Positions 8,219 to 16,721 of a DNA stretch of 64,000 bases are shown one piece after another; the stretch's first letter is position 1; each line of letters opens with the position of its first letter. The DNA comes from CAWFXC01 sp963819735 (GTDB taxonomy: Bacteria > Actinomycetota > Acidimicrobiia > IMCC26256 > DASPTH01). The notes under the pieces were generated by a model. It searched no databases, was not told the DNA's origin, and saw only the letters and a program-made list of their open reading frames with translations. The position numbers and the translations under genes were made by a program. The DNA lies in contig CAWFXC010000004.1 of NCBI GenBank assembly GCA_963819735.1, forward strand, positions 372,001 to 436,000. Direction: 5' to 3'.

Positions 8219-8977
8219 ATGCACACCGATCAGATGTCGACACAGATGCACGACGCCATGGCCCCGCAGGCCAGTTGGGACTTCTCCGACCTCCGCGCCC
8301 TGTTCATCAACTGCACGCTGAAGCGATCGCCGGAGGTCTCGAACACCCAGGGACTCGCCGACATCTCGATGGAGATCATGCGGCGACAAGGCGTCAGCGT
8401 CGACGTGGTACGCGCGATCGATCGCGACATCGCGACCGGTGTGTGGCCCGACATGACCGAACACGGTTGGGAGCGCGACGACTGGCCGAAGATCTACGAG
8501 CTCGTGGAAGCGGCGCACATCCTCGTGCTCTGCACGCCCATCTGGCTGGGCGAGAAGTCGTCTGTTTGCACGCAGGTGATCGAGCGGCTCTACGGCAACA
8601 GCCATCTGCTCAACGGGGCCGGGCAGTACGCGTACTACGGGCGCGTCGGTGGATGTCTGGTCACCGGCAACGAGGACGGCGTGAAGCATTGCGCGATGAA
8701 CGTTCTGTACTCACTGCAGCATCTCGGCTACGTGATCCCGCCGCAAGCCGACGCGGGGTGGATCGGCGAGGCGGGCCCAGGCCCGTCGTACCTGGACAAG
8801 GGTTCAGGCGGACCGGAGAACGACTTCACGAACCGCAATACGACCTTCATGACATGGAACCTGTTGCACCTCGCCCGCATGGTCACCGACCGCGGGGGCA
8901 TCCCGGCTCACGGCAACCAGCGGGCCGCGTGGGACGCGGGCGCCCGCTTCGACTTCCCGAATCCCGAGTACCGCTGA
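8219..8977 (+). CDS. Flavodoxin-like NAD(P)H:FMN oxidoreductase
   Basis: 252-residue flavodoxin-fold protein. The first strand ALFINCTLKRSPEVSNT contains the phosphate-loop serine/threonine run for FMN, and TPIWLGEKSS corresponds to the second FMN loop. Members are NADPH-dependent FMN reductases or quinone reductases. It is transcribed divergently from the ECF sigma factor across a 74-bp gap, so it may be a target of that sigma. A C-terminal region of about 60 residues is less conserved. Confidence 0.8.
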   Translation: MHTDQMSTQMHDAMAPQASWDFSDLRALFINCTLKRSPEVSNTQGLADISMEIMRRQGVSVDVVRAIDRDIATGVWPDMTEHGWERDDWPKIYELVEAAHILVLCTPIWLGEKSSVCTQVIERLYGNSHLLNGAGQYAYYGRVGGCLVTGNEDGVKHCAMNVLYSLQHLGYVIPPQADAGWIGEAGPGPSYLDKGSGGPENDFTNRNTTFMTWNLLHLARMVTDRGGIPAHGNQRAAWDAGARFDFPNPEYR

Positions 8978-9385
8978 CTCTTGGCGTCATCACGCTGAGG
9001 ACTGGACTCAGCTCTACGAGGCCCTCGGCGTGACCGTCAGGTGTGACGCGACTGCTCGCACGGCGGTGCTGCAGGTCGCGCCACCACGTAGCGCAAGAGA
9101 CGTGTCGGAGGGGGACTCGCCGGCCGGCGCGACCTGATTCACTTGACTGGGACAGCGTCCTCGGCAGCGTGAATGTGGGACCGCACCGAACGCAGCGCGC
9201 TTGAGCAGGCAACTCGGCCTCGCTCGGCGTATACCGGCAAGCGCGGGCAGGCGGGCGGCGCACTCGCCGAGAAAGACCTTCGGGCCACCTCGTGGATACG
9301 CGTCGTAGCGGTCAGCTTGGCCGATGACCCATGCGGGTGACGGGTAAAAGTGTCACGATCGACTGACACAGCAACCGGAGGAATC
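8978..9385. other. Intergenic region without a recognisable gene
   Basis: 408 bp between the flavodoxin-like gene and the solute-binding protein. Apart from the 46-bp repeat at 9102-9147 and the ribosome-binding site GGAGGA just before 9386, I see no gene or strong hairpin. Confidence 0.5.
9102..9147 (-). repeat. 46-bp repeat with tRNA 3'-end-like core (copy A)
   Basis: Matches 42224-42269 without gaps at 38 of 46 positions, including 16 identical bases at the start. Read on the minus strand the identical part ends AGTCCCCCTCCGACAC, which looks like the 3' end of a tRNA gene. The rest does not fold as a tRNA, so this is at most a fragment. Could be an old attachment-site remnant or a dispersed repeat. 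Confidence 0.4.
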
Positions 9386-10708
9386 ATGCGAGGTCGAGCA
9401 AAGGCGGCCACGATCTCCGCGATGGTCATCGCGTTCTCGGCGGTGACGCTGGCGCCGTCGGGTGCGCAGTCGAGCAACGAGAAGCCGAAGGCGACGGACG
9501 TCGGCATGAGCGCGACCGAGATCCACATCGCGGTACTCGCCGACGTCGACACACCGCTGGCCCCCGGGCTTTTCAAGGGCGCGGTCGCAGGCGTGCGCGC
9601 CGCCGCCAAGTATCTCAACAGGAAGGCCGGTGGTGGCGGCATCGCCGGGCGCAAGGTCGTCGTCGACTTCATCGACTCGAAGCTCAATCCGACGGCCACG
9701 CGCAACGGCATCATCACCGCGTGTCAACAGGACTTCGCGATGATCGGTAGCGCAATGGTGTTCGCGACCAACGTCGACGACGAGGTGACCTGCAAAGACC
9801 ACGCGGGCGCAGCGACCGGTCTTCCCGATCTTCCCGCGTTCGCGGTCAGTGTGACGCAGAGCTGCTCGCCGGTGGCGTTTCCCGTCAATCCACCGCAGCT
9901 CGACTGCGCGACCAAGGACCAGTCGCCCCAGACGTACCGCAGCGCCAACGGCAGCACGAAATACCTCATCAAGAAGGTCGGCAAGGCCCTGCATGGCGCG
10001 TTTCTGTTCGGAAATGGCACCAAAGACGGGGAGCGCGCGAGTCGCGTCAACAACGACGCCAATATCGCCGCCGGGATCAAAGCCGACCAGCAGACCGGGG
10101 TGAGCGGCTCCCAGCCGCAGAGCGCGTACACGCCGATCGTGAACAAGATGAAGCAGGACGAATCGAACTTCGGGACGACAGCCACTGACACCAGCATGAT
10201 CCTGCTGCGAAGCGAGGCTCAGCTCCAGGGTCTCGGTTCCGACGTCGTGTGGTACTGCAGGTGCTACTCGCAGGCGGACGCCGCCAATCCGGTCCTTGAC
10301 GGCACCTGGGTGGACTTGATCTACCTGCCGGTCGAGGAGGCATCGTCGAACCCGATGTTGAAGACGTTCCTGCAGTATGTCGGCCGGGACAATGCCAATC
10401 AGTTCGCGGTGTACGCATGGGCGGCGACCATGGAGTTCGCGGAGGCGGCAAAGGCCGTTGTTGCGAAGAGCGGCGTCAACAGTCTCACCCGGAAGGCGCT
10501 GCTTTCCGACGGCATCCCGACGCTGACCAAGTTCGATTCGGGCGGGATGATCGGTGTGACGAACATCCCCCAGAGGAGCGCCTCCTCGTGCTTTGTCATG
10601 ATGCGCATCGAACACGGCAAGTACGTCCGCCAGTACCCGACCAAGAAGGGATCCTTCGACTGCGACCCGAAGAACAACCTCACGATCAAGGCCGACTACG
10701 TCGGCTGA
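9386..10708 (+). CDS. Branched-chain-amino-acid-type ABC substrate-binding protein
   Basis: 440 residues from ATG 9386 (GGAGGA ribosome-binding site). An N-terminal signal peptide (MRGRAKAATISAMVIAFSAV then APSGAQS) precedes a periplasmic-binding-protein type I fold. GVSATEIHIAV-like opening (GMSATEIHIAVLADVDTP), GVRAAAKYLNRKAGGGGIAGRKV and TPIVNKMKQ are typical of LivJ/UrtA-like receptors. There are no transporter genes beside it, so it is an orphan receptor whose ligand is unknown. Its last 23 bases overlap the convergent beta-propeller gene. Confidence 0.85.
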   Translation: MRGRAKAATISAMVIAFSAVTLAPSGAQSSNEKPKATDVGMSATEIHIAVLADVDTPLAPGLFKGAVAGVRAAAKYLNRKAGGGGIAGRKVVVDFIDSKLNPTATRNGIITACQQDFAMIGSAMVFATNVDDEVTCKDHAGAATGLPDLPAFAVSVTQSCSPVAFPVNPPQLDCATKDQSPQTYRSANGSTKYLIKKVGKALHGAFLFGNGTKDGERASRVNNDANIAAGIKADQQTGVSGSQPQSAYTPIVNKMKQDESNFGTTATDTSMILLRSEAQLQGLGSDVVWYCRCYSQADAANPVLDGTWVDLIYLPVEEASSNPMLKTFLQYVGRDNANQFAVYAWAATMEFAEAAKAVVAKSGVNSLTRKALLSDGIPTLTKFDSGGMIGVTNIPQRSASSCFVMMRIEHGKYVRQYPTKKGSFDCDPKNNLTIKADYVG

Positions 10709-11753
10709 GGCGCCCTTGGGTGCTCCGCGCCGGGCAGATCGCAACCGCGTACGGAACTTTGCCGACGGTGATGGGGGCCGACACCGCACCCGTCGTCGTC
10801 GTGATCACCGACACCGTGTCATCCACGTAGTTGGTCACGTAGGCGTGCTTGCCGTCAGGAGTGAATGCCACCGCGTCCGGACCCTTGCCGACGGTGATGG
10901 GGGCTGACACCGCGCCCGTCGCCGTCGTGATCACCGACACCGTGTTACCCGCGCCGTTTTTCCCTTCGTTGGTCACGTAGGCGTGCTTGCCGTCAGGGGT
11001 GATCGCCACCGAGACCGGAGCCTCGCCGACGGCGATGGGGGGCGACACCGCACCCGTCGCCGTGGTGATCACCGACACCGTGTTATCGCCGCCGTTGGGG
11101 ACGTAGGCGTGCTTGCCGTCAGGGGTGATCGCCACCCCGGACGGACCGTTCCCGACGGTGATGGTGGCCGACACCGCGCCCGTCGCCGTCGTGATCACCG
11201 ACACCGTGCCGCCCATGGCGTTGGTCGCGTTGGGGACGTAGGCGTGCTTGCCGTCAGGGGTGATCGCCACCCAGTCCGGACCCTTGCCGACGGTGATGGG
11301 GGCTGACACCGCGCCCGTCGCCGTGGTGATCACCGACACTGTGCCGTCCCCGTTGTTGGTCACGTAGGCGTGCTTGCCGTCAGGGGTGATCGCGACGCCG
11401 ATCGGAAGCTTGCCGACGGTGATGGGGGGCGACACCGCGCCCGTCGCCGTCGTGATCACCGACACCGTGCCGCCGAAGTGATTGGTCACGTAGGCGTGCT
11501 TGCCGTCAGGGGTGAACGCCACCCCACCCGCACCCGGGCCCTTGCTGAAGGTGATGGGGGCCAACACCGCACCCGTCGCCGTGGTGATCACCGACACCGT
11601 GCCGTCCACCAAGTTGGGCACGTAAGCCGTGCCCGGACACCCCCCGGCCGCAGCCGCACCGGACGTCGCCGATGTCGCGACCAGAATCCCCGACCCCGAC
11701 AACGCGACCACGACCATGGCAACGAGCTTCCGGCACCCAGCAACGCCGTTCAT
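10686..11753 (-). CDS. Secreted YncE/YVTN-type beta-propeller protein
   Basis: 355 residues: a signal peptide (hydrophobic stretch around residues 10-35, then AAAAGGCPG) followed by seven tandem blades of about 42 residues. Each blade follows the pattern PDGKHAYVTN ... GTVSVITTATGAV ... PITVGKGP. The DNA blades are nearly identical, roughly 126 bp each, implying recent expansion or gene conversion. Such cell-surface or secreted propellers bind proteins or carbohydrates, and some are adhesins. No catalytic motif. The last residues (ARSTQGRLSRRSRP) are non-blade and overlap the end of the convergent gene. Confidence 0.8.
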   Translation of the reverse strand: MNGVAGCRKLVAMVVVALSGSGILVATSATSGAAAAGGCPGTAYVPNLVDGTVSVITTATGAVLAPITFSKGPGAGGVAFTPDGKHAYVTNHFGGTVSVITTATGAVSPPITVGKLPIGVAITPDGKHAYVTNNGDGTVSVITTATGAVSAPITVGKGPDWVAITPDGKHAYVPNATNAMGGTVSVITTATGAVSATITVGNGPSGVAITPDGKHAYVPNGGDNTVSVITTATGAVSPPIAVGEAPVSVAITPDGKHAYVTNEGKNGAGNTVSVITTATGAVSAPITVGKGPDAVAFTPDGKHAYVTNYVDDTVSVITTTTGAVSAPITVGKVPYAVAICPARSTQGRLSRRSRP

Positions 11754-11806
11754 CAGGCCGCTCCCCTCCGCTTGCTGGCCATCAGACCCGACGACGTCTC
11801 CGGCGA

Positions 11807-11899
11807 TCAGGATCGAGCGCTGGTAACAGACGGGCTCTCCGTCGCCGCGCCGGGAGCCGCCGCACGGTTCGGGTTGTGCGGGATGGTGCGGATGTACAT
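11807..11899 (-). pseudogene. 30-codon truncated paralogue of the small gene at 12081-12395
   Basis: ATG 11899 has a good Shine-Dalgarno (AAGGAG). The first residues MYIRTIPHNPNRAA resemble the TRPIIHHPRRAV start of the downstream small gene, but the hydrophobic and C-terminal parts are missing and it stops after 30 codons. It sits in the duplicated divergent module described at 11900-12022. It may still be translated. Confidence 0.45.
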
Positions 11900-12022
11900 C
11901 GGTTCGTTCTCCTTGAGTGGTGTGGGAAGGTGGCTGCCGCGACCACAGCGTGAGGGAACGGATCGCGGGATGGTCGCGGCGTGGTCGTGCTGCGTCCTGA
12001 TTTTCGCTGGGTTGGAGCGCCG
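11900..12022. repeat. Duplicated divergent promoter region (copy B)
   Basis: About 120 bp clearly related, with scattered changes, to 12396-12516. Shared blocks include TGGTGTGGGA, GCGACCACAGC/TCGACCACAGA, GAGGGA-CGGGATCGCGG and GGTCGCGGC. In both copies a minus-strand small gene and a plus-strand regulator start diverge from it. It therefore represents a copied promoter module. Confidence 0.6.
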
Positions 12023-12084
12023 GTGAACGACCGGATGGCGACGACGCTGTTTGTCCCGGGTCCGTTGGGGGTCGTGTGGGTCAG
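12023..12084 (+). pseudogene. Truncated copy of the first ~20 codons of the AfsR-like regulator
   Basis: From GTG 12023 the frame reads VNDRMATTLFVPGPLGVVW, compared with VDDQVATALCVLGPLAVVR at the start of the intact regulator (12517). Homology ends at about 12084, where the oppositely oriented small gene ends. A GGAG precedes the GTG, as in the intact copy. This is the truncated partner of the duplicated module. Confidence 0.55.
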
Positions 12085-12395
12085 TGGTGTTCGGCGGCGG
12101 CGGCGATTTCTTGGGCGGTGGCCTGAAGTTGGGCGCGCGCGTTGGGGCTGAGACCGACGACGACATTGTCGCGGTCGTCTGCGGGGAGCGTGGAGAGCTG
12201 ATCCCAGAGCGCTTGCGCGTCGGCGTTCGTCGCGGGCGTGGTTGCGGGGTCGGTCTGATCGCTGATGGTGGCGGACGAGGGCAGGCTCACGGCGACGGCT
12301 CCGGCCCCGAAAGCGAATGCTGCCGCCAAAGCGACCGTGAGCACCGCTCGGCGGGGGTGATGGATGATCGGTCGGGTGGCGGTGGCGGTACCCAT
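12081..12395 (-). CDS. Small secreted or membrane-anchored protein, unknown
   Basis: 104 residues from ATG 12395, with a strong AAGGAGGA ribosome-binding site. A basic N-terminus (HHPRRA) precedes a hydrophobic segment (VLTVALAAAFAFGAGAVAVSL), then a Thr/Pro-rich linker and a short helical domain ending AQEIAAAAEHH. No family recognised. Transcribed divergently from the AfsR-like regulator over a 121-bp region, suggesting it may be its target. A truncated paralogue sits next door. Confidence 0.6.
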   Translation of the reverse strand: MGTATATRPIIHHPRRAVLTVALAAAFAFGAGAVAVSLPSSATISDQTDPATTPATNADAQALWDQLSTLPADDRDNVVVGLSPNARAQLQATAQEIAAAAEHH

Positions 12396-12516
12396 GGTTC
12401 CTCCTTGGGTGGTGTGGGAGGATTGGTCCCTCGACCACAGACTGAGGGAGCGGGATCGCGGCCAGGTCGCGGCCCGATCGCGGCGGCGTGTGAAGCGTGG
12501 TAAGTCGGAGGGGCCA

Positions 12517-15471
12517 GTGGACGACCAGGTGGCCACGGCGCTGTGTGTGCTGGGTCCGTTGGCGGTCGTGCGCGACGGCGAGCAGGTTCGCTTGGGAAGC
12601 GGGCAGCAACGCCGTTTGCTCGCAGTGTTGGTGGTCCACGCCAACGAAGTGGTCTCGAGTGATCGTCTCGTCGACGTGCTGTGGGGTGACGAGCCGCCGC
12701 CGAGCGCGACGCACACACTGCAGGGATTGGTCTCCCGTTTGCGCCGCACGCTGGGTGAGGACCGCTTGGAGATTGGGGCGCCGGGATATCGGCTGCGGGT
12801 GGTGAGCGGTGAGATCGACGCGGTGCGCTTCGAGGAGCTGGTGCGGGTCGGGCTCGGGGCGGCTGAACAGCCGGAGGTCGCGTTCGAGGTGTTCGACGAG
12901 GCGCTCCGGCTGTGGCGAGGATCGCCGTACGCGGAGTTCGCAGGTGAGAAGTTCGCAATCGCGGAGGCGGCTCGGCTGGTGGAGCTGCGTGCCCGTGCGA
13001 TCGAGGAACGGGCCGGCGCGCTCTTGGAGTTGAGCCGCCCAGAGGACGTCATCGGCGAACTCGAGACGCAGATCGCGGTAGAGCCGTTTCGCGAGCGGCT
13101 GCGAGCGCTGCAGATGCTCGCGCTGGCCCGCGCGGGTAGGCCGGTCGAGGCACTGCGCGCCTATGACGCGTTTCGTCAATTCCTCGCCGACGAGGTTGGC
13201 GTGGTCCCGACACCGGGATTGCAGGCACTCAACGACGACATCGTGCGTCAACACCCCAACGTCGGGTGGGCGGGATCGCCGACGAAGGACCTGGACAGAG
13301 CGGGCAACTTGCCGCGTCAGGTGACGTCGTTCGTCGGGCGCGAAGCGGAGATCGCGTCGCTGTCGGGGTTGGTCGGTCGGTCGTCGTTGGCGACGTTGAC
13401 GGGGGTCGGTGGGGTTGGTAAGACGCGCCTCGCACTCGAGGTTGCGGCGGAAGTTCTTGGCGAGTTCCCGGATGGTACGTGGTTGTGCGAACTGGCGCCG
13501 GTGACCGACCCGGAGGCAGTCTGGGAAACCCTCGCGACGAGCCTGCAGCTGCAACTGCTGCCGGGTCGGGCGTTCGACCTGTCGGTGCTCGACTATCTCG
13601 CGACCAAGCGGCTGTTGTTGGTGCTCGACAACTGCGAGCATCTCCTCGATGCGGTGGCGCGTCTGGTCGTTGCGATCGAGCAACGCTGCGCGCAGGTCTC
13701 GGTGCTGGCCACCAGTCGGGAGGGCCTTGGGTTGGCGGGCGAGCGGATCGTGACGGTGCCGGCGCTGGGCGTCCCGGCCGGCAATGCGGACGTGGACGAG
13801 CTCTGGCAGGCGGAGGCGGTACAGCTGTTCGTGGATCGGGCGAGCGCAGCGAAGAGCGACTTCGCGCTCACCGATCGCAACGTCGGTGTCGTTGGGGTGT
13901 TGTGTCGGCGCCTGGATGGGATCCCGCTGGCGATCGAGCTGGCGGCGGCGCGGGTGCGGTCACTGTCACCGGAGGATCTCGTCGCCCGCCTCGACCAACG
14001 CTTCAAGCTTCTCGCCCATGGCAGTCGCGCGGCTTCGGGGCGTCACCAGACGTTGCGGAGCACGATCGACTGGTCCTATGACCTGCTCATCCCGACCGAG
14101 CGTCATGCGTTCGACCGGCTGTCGGTGTTCGCGGGAGGCTGTGATCTTGGGGCCGCGGAAGCGGTGCTGCCCGGCGACGAGCTCGACGCGCCGGATGTGG
14201 TCGACGTGTTGGGTCAGCTGGTGGACAAGTCCCTCGTCGTCACCGACGACGCACACGGCGGGGTGCGCTACCGGCTGCTGGAGACGATCCGCCAGTACGC
14301 GTGTGAGCAGCTCGACGCGAGTGGCGATCGGGCGGCGGTGCGACGTCGCCACGCCGACTACTACGTCGCGCTGGCCGAAGCAGCCGGGCCGCACCTCCGG
14401 GCCCCACACCTCGAATGGACCAGCGTCGTCGCGCGCGACATCGACAACTTCCGCGCCGCGCTCGATTGGGCAGTCGAGACACCTTCAGCCGAGCACGCGC
14501 TGCGCCTCGTCGCCCCGCTGGCGGTGCTCGGCAGGATCGGCGAACTCGCCATGGACTGGGCCACGACCGCGATCGCGATCCCCGACGGCGACGGTCACCC
14601 GCTCGTTCCCGTGGTCACCGCCTGGGCCGCCTGGGGCGCAACGATGGGCGGCAATCTCGAGCGGGCCGCAGACCTCGTCGCCGCTGCGGAACGAGCCCAA
14701 GCCGCGCTCGGTACCCGGCTTCCGTCCGTGGCGCGGGCTCAGTGGACCCTCTGGTTCTATCGTAAAGACTTCGAGGAGGCACGGCGTCACGCCCAGGAGT
14801 GGGTCGATCTCGCGCGCGCATCCGGGGACCCTTGCGAACTCGCAAGCGCACTCATCATGCTCGGAAGCGCACTCCAGATCACCGAACCGACGCTCGACGC
14901 CGCGAGCGCGGCCGTTGACGAAGCGGTGCGCGTCGCCCGTGCCGCCGGCATCGACGCCGCGCTTGCGATCGGCCTGCTACTCCTCGCGGCTTGGCTCCCG
15001 TACGAGGAGTCCGAACGCGCGCTCGGGCTGCTCGACGAAGCCATCGAGATCGGTACCCGCATCGGTGACCGTAGCCACGTCTCGAACGCGATCCACTACA
15101 AAGCGAGGATCGCGGCTCGACATGGTGATTGGCCAACAGCCCTCCTCGGGGCCGTCGATGCCGCCGAACAGACAGTCGAACGCGGTGATCATGGAGTTGC
15201 GAGTAGGTCGCTATACACGGCTGGTGTCGCGTTGTGCGCGCTCGGGTCTTGCGAGCCGGCGGCCGTCCTCTTCGGGAAATCCGACGCGATGGCGGGACGA
15301 TGGGGACTGGATTGGGGCCTCGAAATGCTCGCGGCGACCGAGGTCGCCTTCCTCGCAGCCCTCGGCGAACAACAGGTCGCGGCGCTCGCCGCGCGGGGCG
15401 CCGCCCTGGACTTCGCCGACGCGGTTACCTACCTACACGCCGAAGCCGGCCGAGCCCTCGGCGCGCCATAA
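12517..15471 (+). CDS. SARP/AfsR-like regulator: BTAD, NB-ARC ATPase and TPR domains
   Basis: 984 residues from GTG 12517, preceded by GGAGGGG. Residues 1-90 form an OmpR-type winged helix (VLGPLAVVRDGEQVRLGSGQQRR, LVDVLWGDEPPPSATHTLQ). Residues 95-245 are the BTAD all-helical domain (FRERLRALQMLALARAGRPVEALRAY). From about 260 there is an NB-ARC ATPase with Walker A GVGGVGKT near 296, LLVLDNCEHLLD as Walker B, and the GIPLAIELAAARV motif. The C-terminal 350 residues are degenerate TPRs. These proteins activate secondary-metabolism or stress genes in response to unknown ligands. No biosynthetic cluster is present here; the divergent small gene is the obvious candidate target. Confidence 0.88.
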   Translation: MDDQVATALCVLGPLAVVRDGEQVRLGSGQQRRLLAVLVVHANEVVSSDRLVDVLWGDEPPPSATHTLQGLVSRLRRTLGEDRLEIGAPGYRLRVVSGEIDAVRFEELVRVGLGAAEQPEVAFEVFDEALRLWRGSPYAEFAGEKFAIAEAARLVELRARAIEERAGALLELSRPEDVIGELETQIAVEPFRERLRALQMLALARAGRPVEALRAYDAFRQFLADEVGVVPTPGLQALNDDIVRQHPNVGWAGSPTKDLDRAGNLPRQVTSFVGREAEIASLSGLVGRSSLATLTGVGGVGKTRLALEVAAEVLGEFPDGTWLCELAPVTDPEAVWETLATSLQLQLLPGRAFDLSVLDYLATKRLLLVLDNCEHLLDAVARLVVAIEQRCAQVSVLATSREGLGLAGERIVTVPALGVPAGNADVDELWQAEAVQLFVDRASAAKSDFALTDRNVGVVGVLCRRLDGIPLAIELAAARVRSLSPEDLVARLDQRFKLLAHGSRAASGRHQTLRSTIDWSYDLLIPTERHAFDRLSVFAGGCDLGAAEAVLPGDELDAPDVVDVLGQLVDKSLVVTDDAHGGVRYRLLETIRQYACEQLDASGDRAAVRRRHADYYVALAEAAGPHLRAPHLEWTSVVARDIDNFRAALDWAVETPSAEHALRLVAPLAVLGRIGELAMDWATTAIAIPDGDGHPLVPVVTAWAAWGATMGGNLERAADLVAAAERAQAALGTRLPSVARAQWTLWFYRKDFEEARRHAQEWVDLARASGDPCELASALIMLGSALQITEPTLDAASAAVDEAVRVARAAGIDAALAIGLLLLAAWLPYEESERALGLLDEAIEIGTRIGDRSHVSNAIHYKARIAARHGDWPTALLGAVDAAEQTVERGDHGVASRSLYTAGVALCALGSCEPAAVLFGKSDAMAGRWGLDWGLEMLAATEVAFLAALGEQQVAALAARGAALDFADAVTYLHAEAGRALGAP

Positions 15472-15739
15472 TGCGCGCTCCGAACGTTCAGCTGCGCAGC
15501 GCCGCAGGCCGCCCCGAACGGCACATCCAGCGCAGGCGGAGTCGACAGTCCCGCTTCGTCGATCTGCACACGCGGCTACTTCGCGTCGGGCACTCCTACC
15601 GGGCAGCAACCTGTGCGACTCGGCAATGACCGGGTTTGACCGCGGCGCGACGCTGTCAGGTTTCTTGACCAATCCGTGACCGCTCCGGCTTCACCAAGCG
15701 CTCGACAGGGTGCCTGACCTGCCATCCGGCACACACGAC
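15472..15739. other. Intergenic region between convergent genes
   Basis: 268 bp between the AfsR-like regulator and the convergent cyclic-nucleotide-domain remnant. I see no gene, tRNA or strong terminator hairpin. Confidence 0.4.
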
Positions 15740-16258
15740 TCATGGTGCTTCGGGCGCCCGTCCTCGAGCGAGGTAGGCGAGCATGATGACATCAGCGAGG
15801 AATGTGTCACGCACGACCGAGCGCAAGCGATCGACCGGGATGACGACCACTGAGCCGGCTTCGCGCACGATGGCCGTCGCGAAGGTGAGCTCGCCGGCGG
15901 GAAGGCCGAGCTCGCCCAGGAAGCGACCCGTCCCGTGCACCCCGAGCACGTGGCGCTCGCCGTCGAGTTCCTCCGCCTCCTCGACGACACCGGCGACGAT
16001 CACGAAGAAGTCACGCTCCGCGTCGTCGGCCTGGTACAGGACCATGCCCGGGGTCGTGGCGCGCGTCTCGCCGTGCCGAGCGAGGCCAGCGATCTGCTCG
16101 TTGCTGAGACGCGGGTACGCACCGTGCACGTCCGGTGTGTCCGAGCGAGTACCGGGCGGGTCGACGACAGCGGGGTACTCGGGCGGGACGGCGTCGACGA
16201 ACTCCGCGGCCTCCTGACCGGTGGGCCGGACCGCGGGGTTCGGCAGGTAGAACGACAC
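15740..16258 (-). CDS. Cyclic-nucleotide-binding domain protein, truncated relative to thioredoxin-reductase fusions
   Basis: 172 residues from GTG 16258, one base after the thioredoxin stop. After a 35-residue proline-rich lead, YPRLSNEQIAGLARHGETRATTPGMVLYQADD begins a Crp-like cNMP domain with the GRFLGELGL core. In actinobacterial homologues this domain is the N-terminus of a larger protein whose C-terminal half is a thioredoxin reductase-like FAD oxidoreductase. Here the frame stops soon after the domain (DVIMLAYLARGRAPEAP), so the reductase part is missing. Placement after a thioredoxin gene fits that origin. Confidence 0.7.
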   Translation of the reverse strand: MSFYLPNPAVRPTGQEAAEFVDAVPPEYPAVVDPPGTRSDTPDVHGAYPRLSNEQIAGLARHGETRATTPGMVLYQADDAERDFFVIVAGVVEEAEELDGERHVLGVHGTGRFLGELGLPAGELTFATAIVREAGSVVVIPVDRLRSVVRDTFLADVIMLAYLARGRAPEAP

Positions 16259-16259
16259 G

Positions 16260-16721
16260 TCACGCGCCTTCGGTGGCGGGGGCGCGCCCGTCGGCCCGCG
16301 CCAGGGCGTCCTGCAGCCATGCCCGCAAGGCGGCTTCGCCGACGGCACCGGTCTGGCGGGCGATCACATCCGCGCCCCGCGTGACCAGCAGGGTGGGGAT
16401 TCCCTGTACCCCGAAGCGCTGCGCGAGGCGCGGCGACTCGTCGACGTTCACCTTCACCAGCTTCACGCGTCCCGCGAACTCGCGCGCGAGGTTCTCCAGT
16501 ACCGGACTCACCATGCGGCAAGGCCCGCACCAAGGAGCCCACAGGTCAACGAGCGCCGGAAGGTCGACGGTCTCCACGACATCGGCGTAGTCGTCGTCGC
16601 CCGCATCGGTGATCCAGGGCAGCACGGCGTGGCAGTTCGAGCAGTGCGGCACGCCCATCGCGACGGCCGGCACGCGGTTCTTCTTCCCGCAGTTCCCACA
16701 GACGACGATGCTGCTCTTCAC
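16260..16721 (-). CDS. Thioredoxin with N-terminal zinc ribbon (TrxC type)
   Basis: 153 residues from GTG 16721, which overlaps the HdeD stop by 4 bp. Two CxxC pairs (CGNC at 8-11 and CSNC at 27-30) make the N-terminal zinc ribbon of thioredoxin-2. The thioredoxin fold carries the active site W64-C-G-P-C68 and the cis-Pro loop GIPTLLV. TrxC-type proteins are oxidative-stress-induced disulfide reductases. Embedded at the 3' end of the chaperone operon, it probably works together with ClpB/DnaK in thermal or oxidative stress. Confidence 0.92.
   Translation of the reverse strand: MKSSIVVCGNCGKKNRVPAVAMGVPHCSNCHAVLPWITDAGDDDYADVVETVDLPALVDLWAPWCGPCRMVSPVLENLAREFAGRVKLVKVNVDESPRLAQRFGVQGIPTLLVTRGADVIARQTGAVGEAALRAWLQDALARADGRAPATEGA

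Noticed and set aside
10686..11753. Tandem 126-bp repeats as a CRISPR-like or intergenic array
   Set aside because: They are coding repeats in one open frame and keep the codon phase of a beta-propeller.
11782..13683. 633-codon frame opposite the AfsR-like regulator
   Set aside because: Covers several genes on the other strand and is rich in Arg/Pro/His, typical of GC-shadow frames.
13784..15679. Second plus-strand frame inside the AfsR-like regulator
   Set aside because: Out-of-frame shadow; Ser/Arg/Pro-rich without domains.
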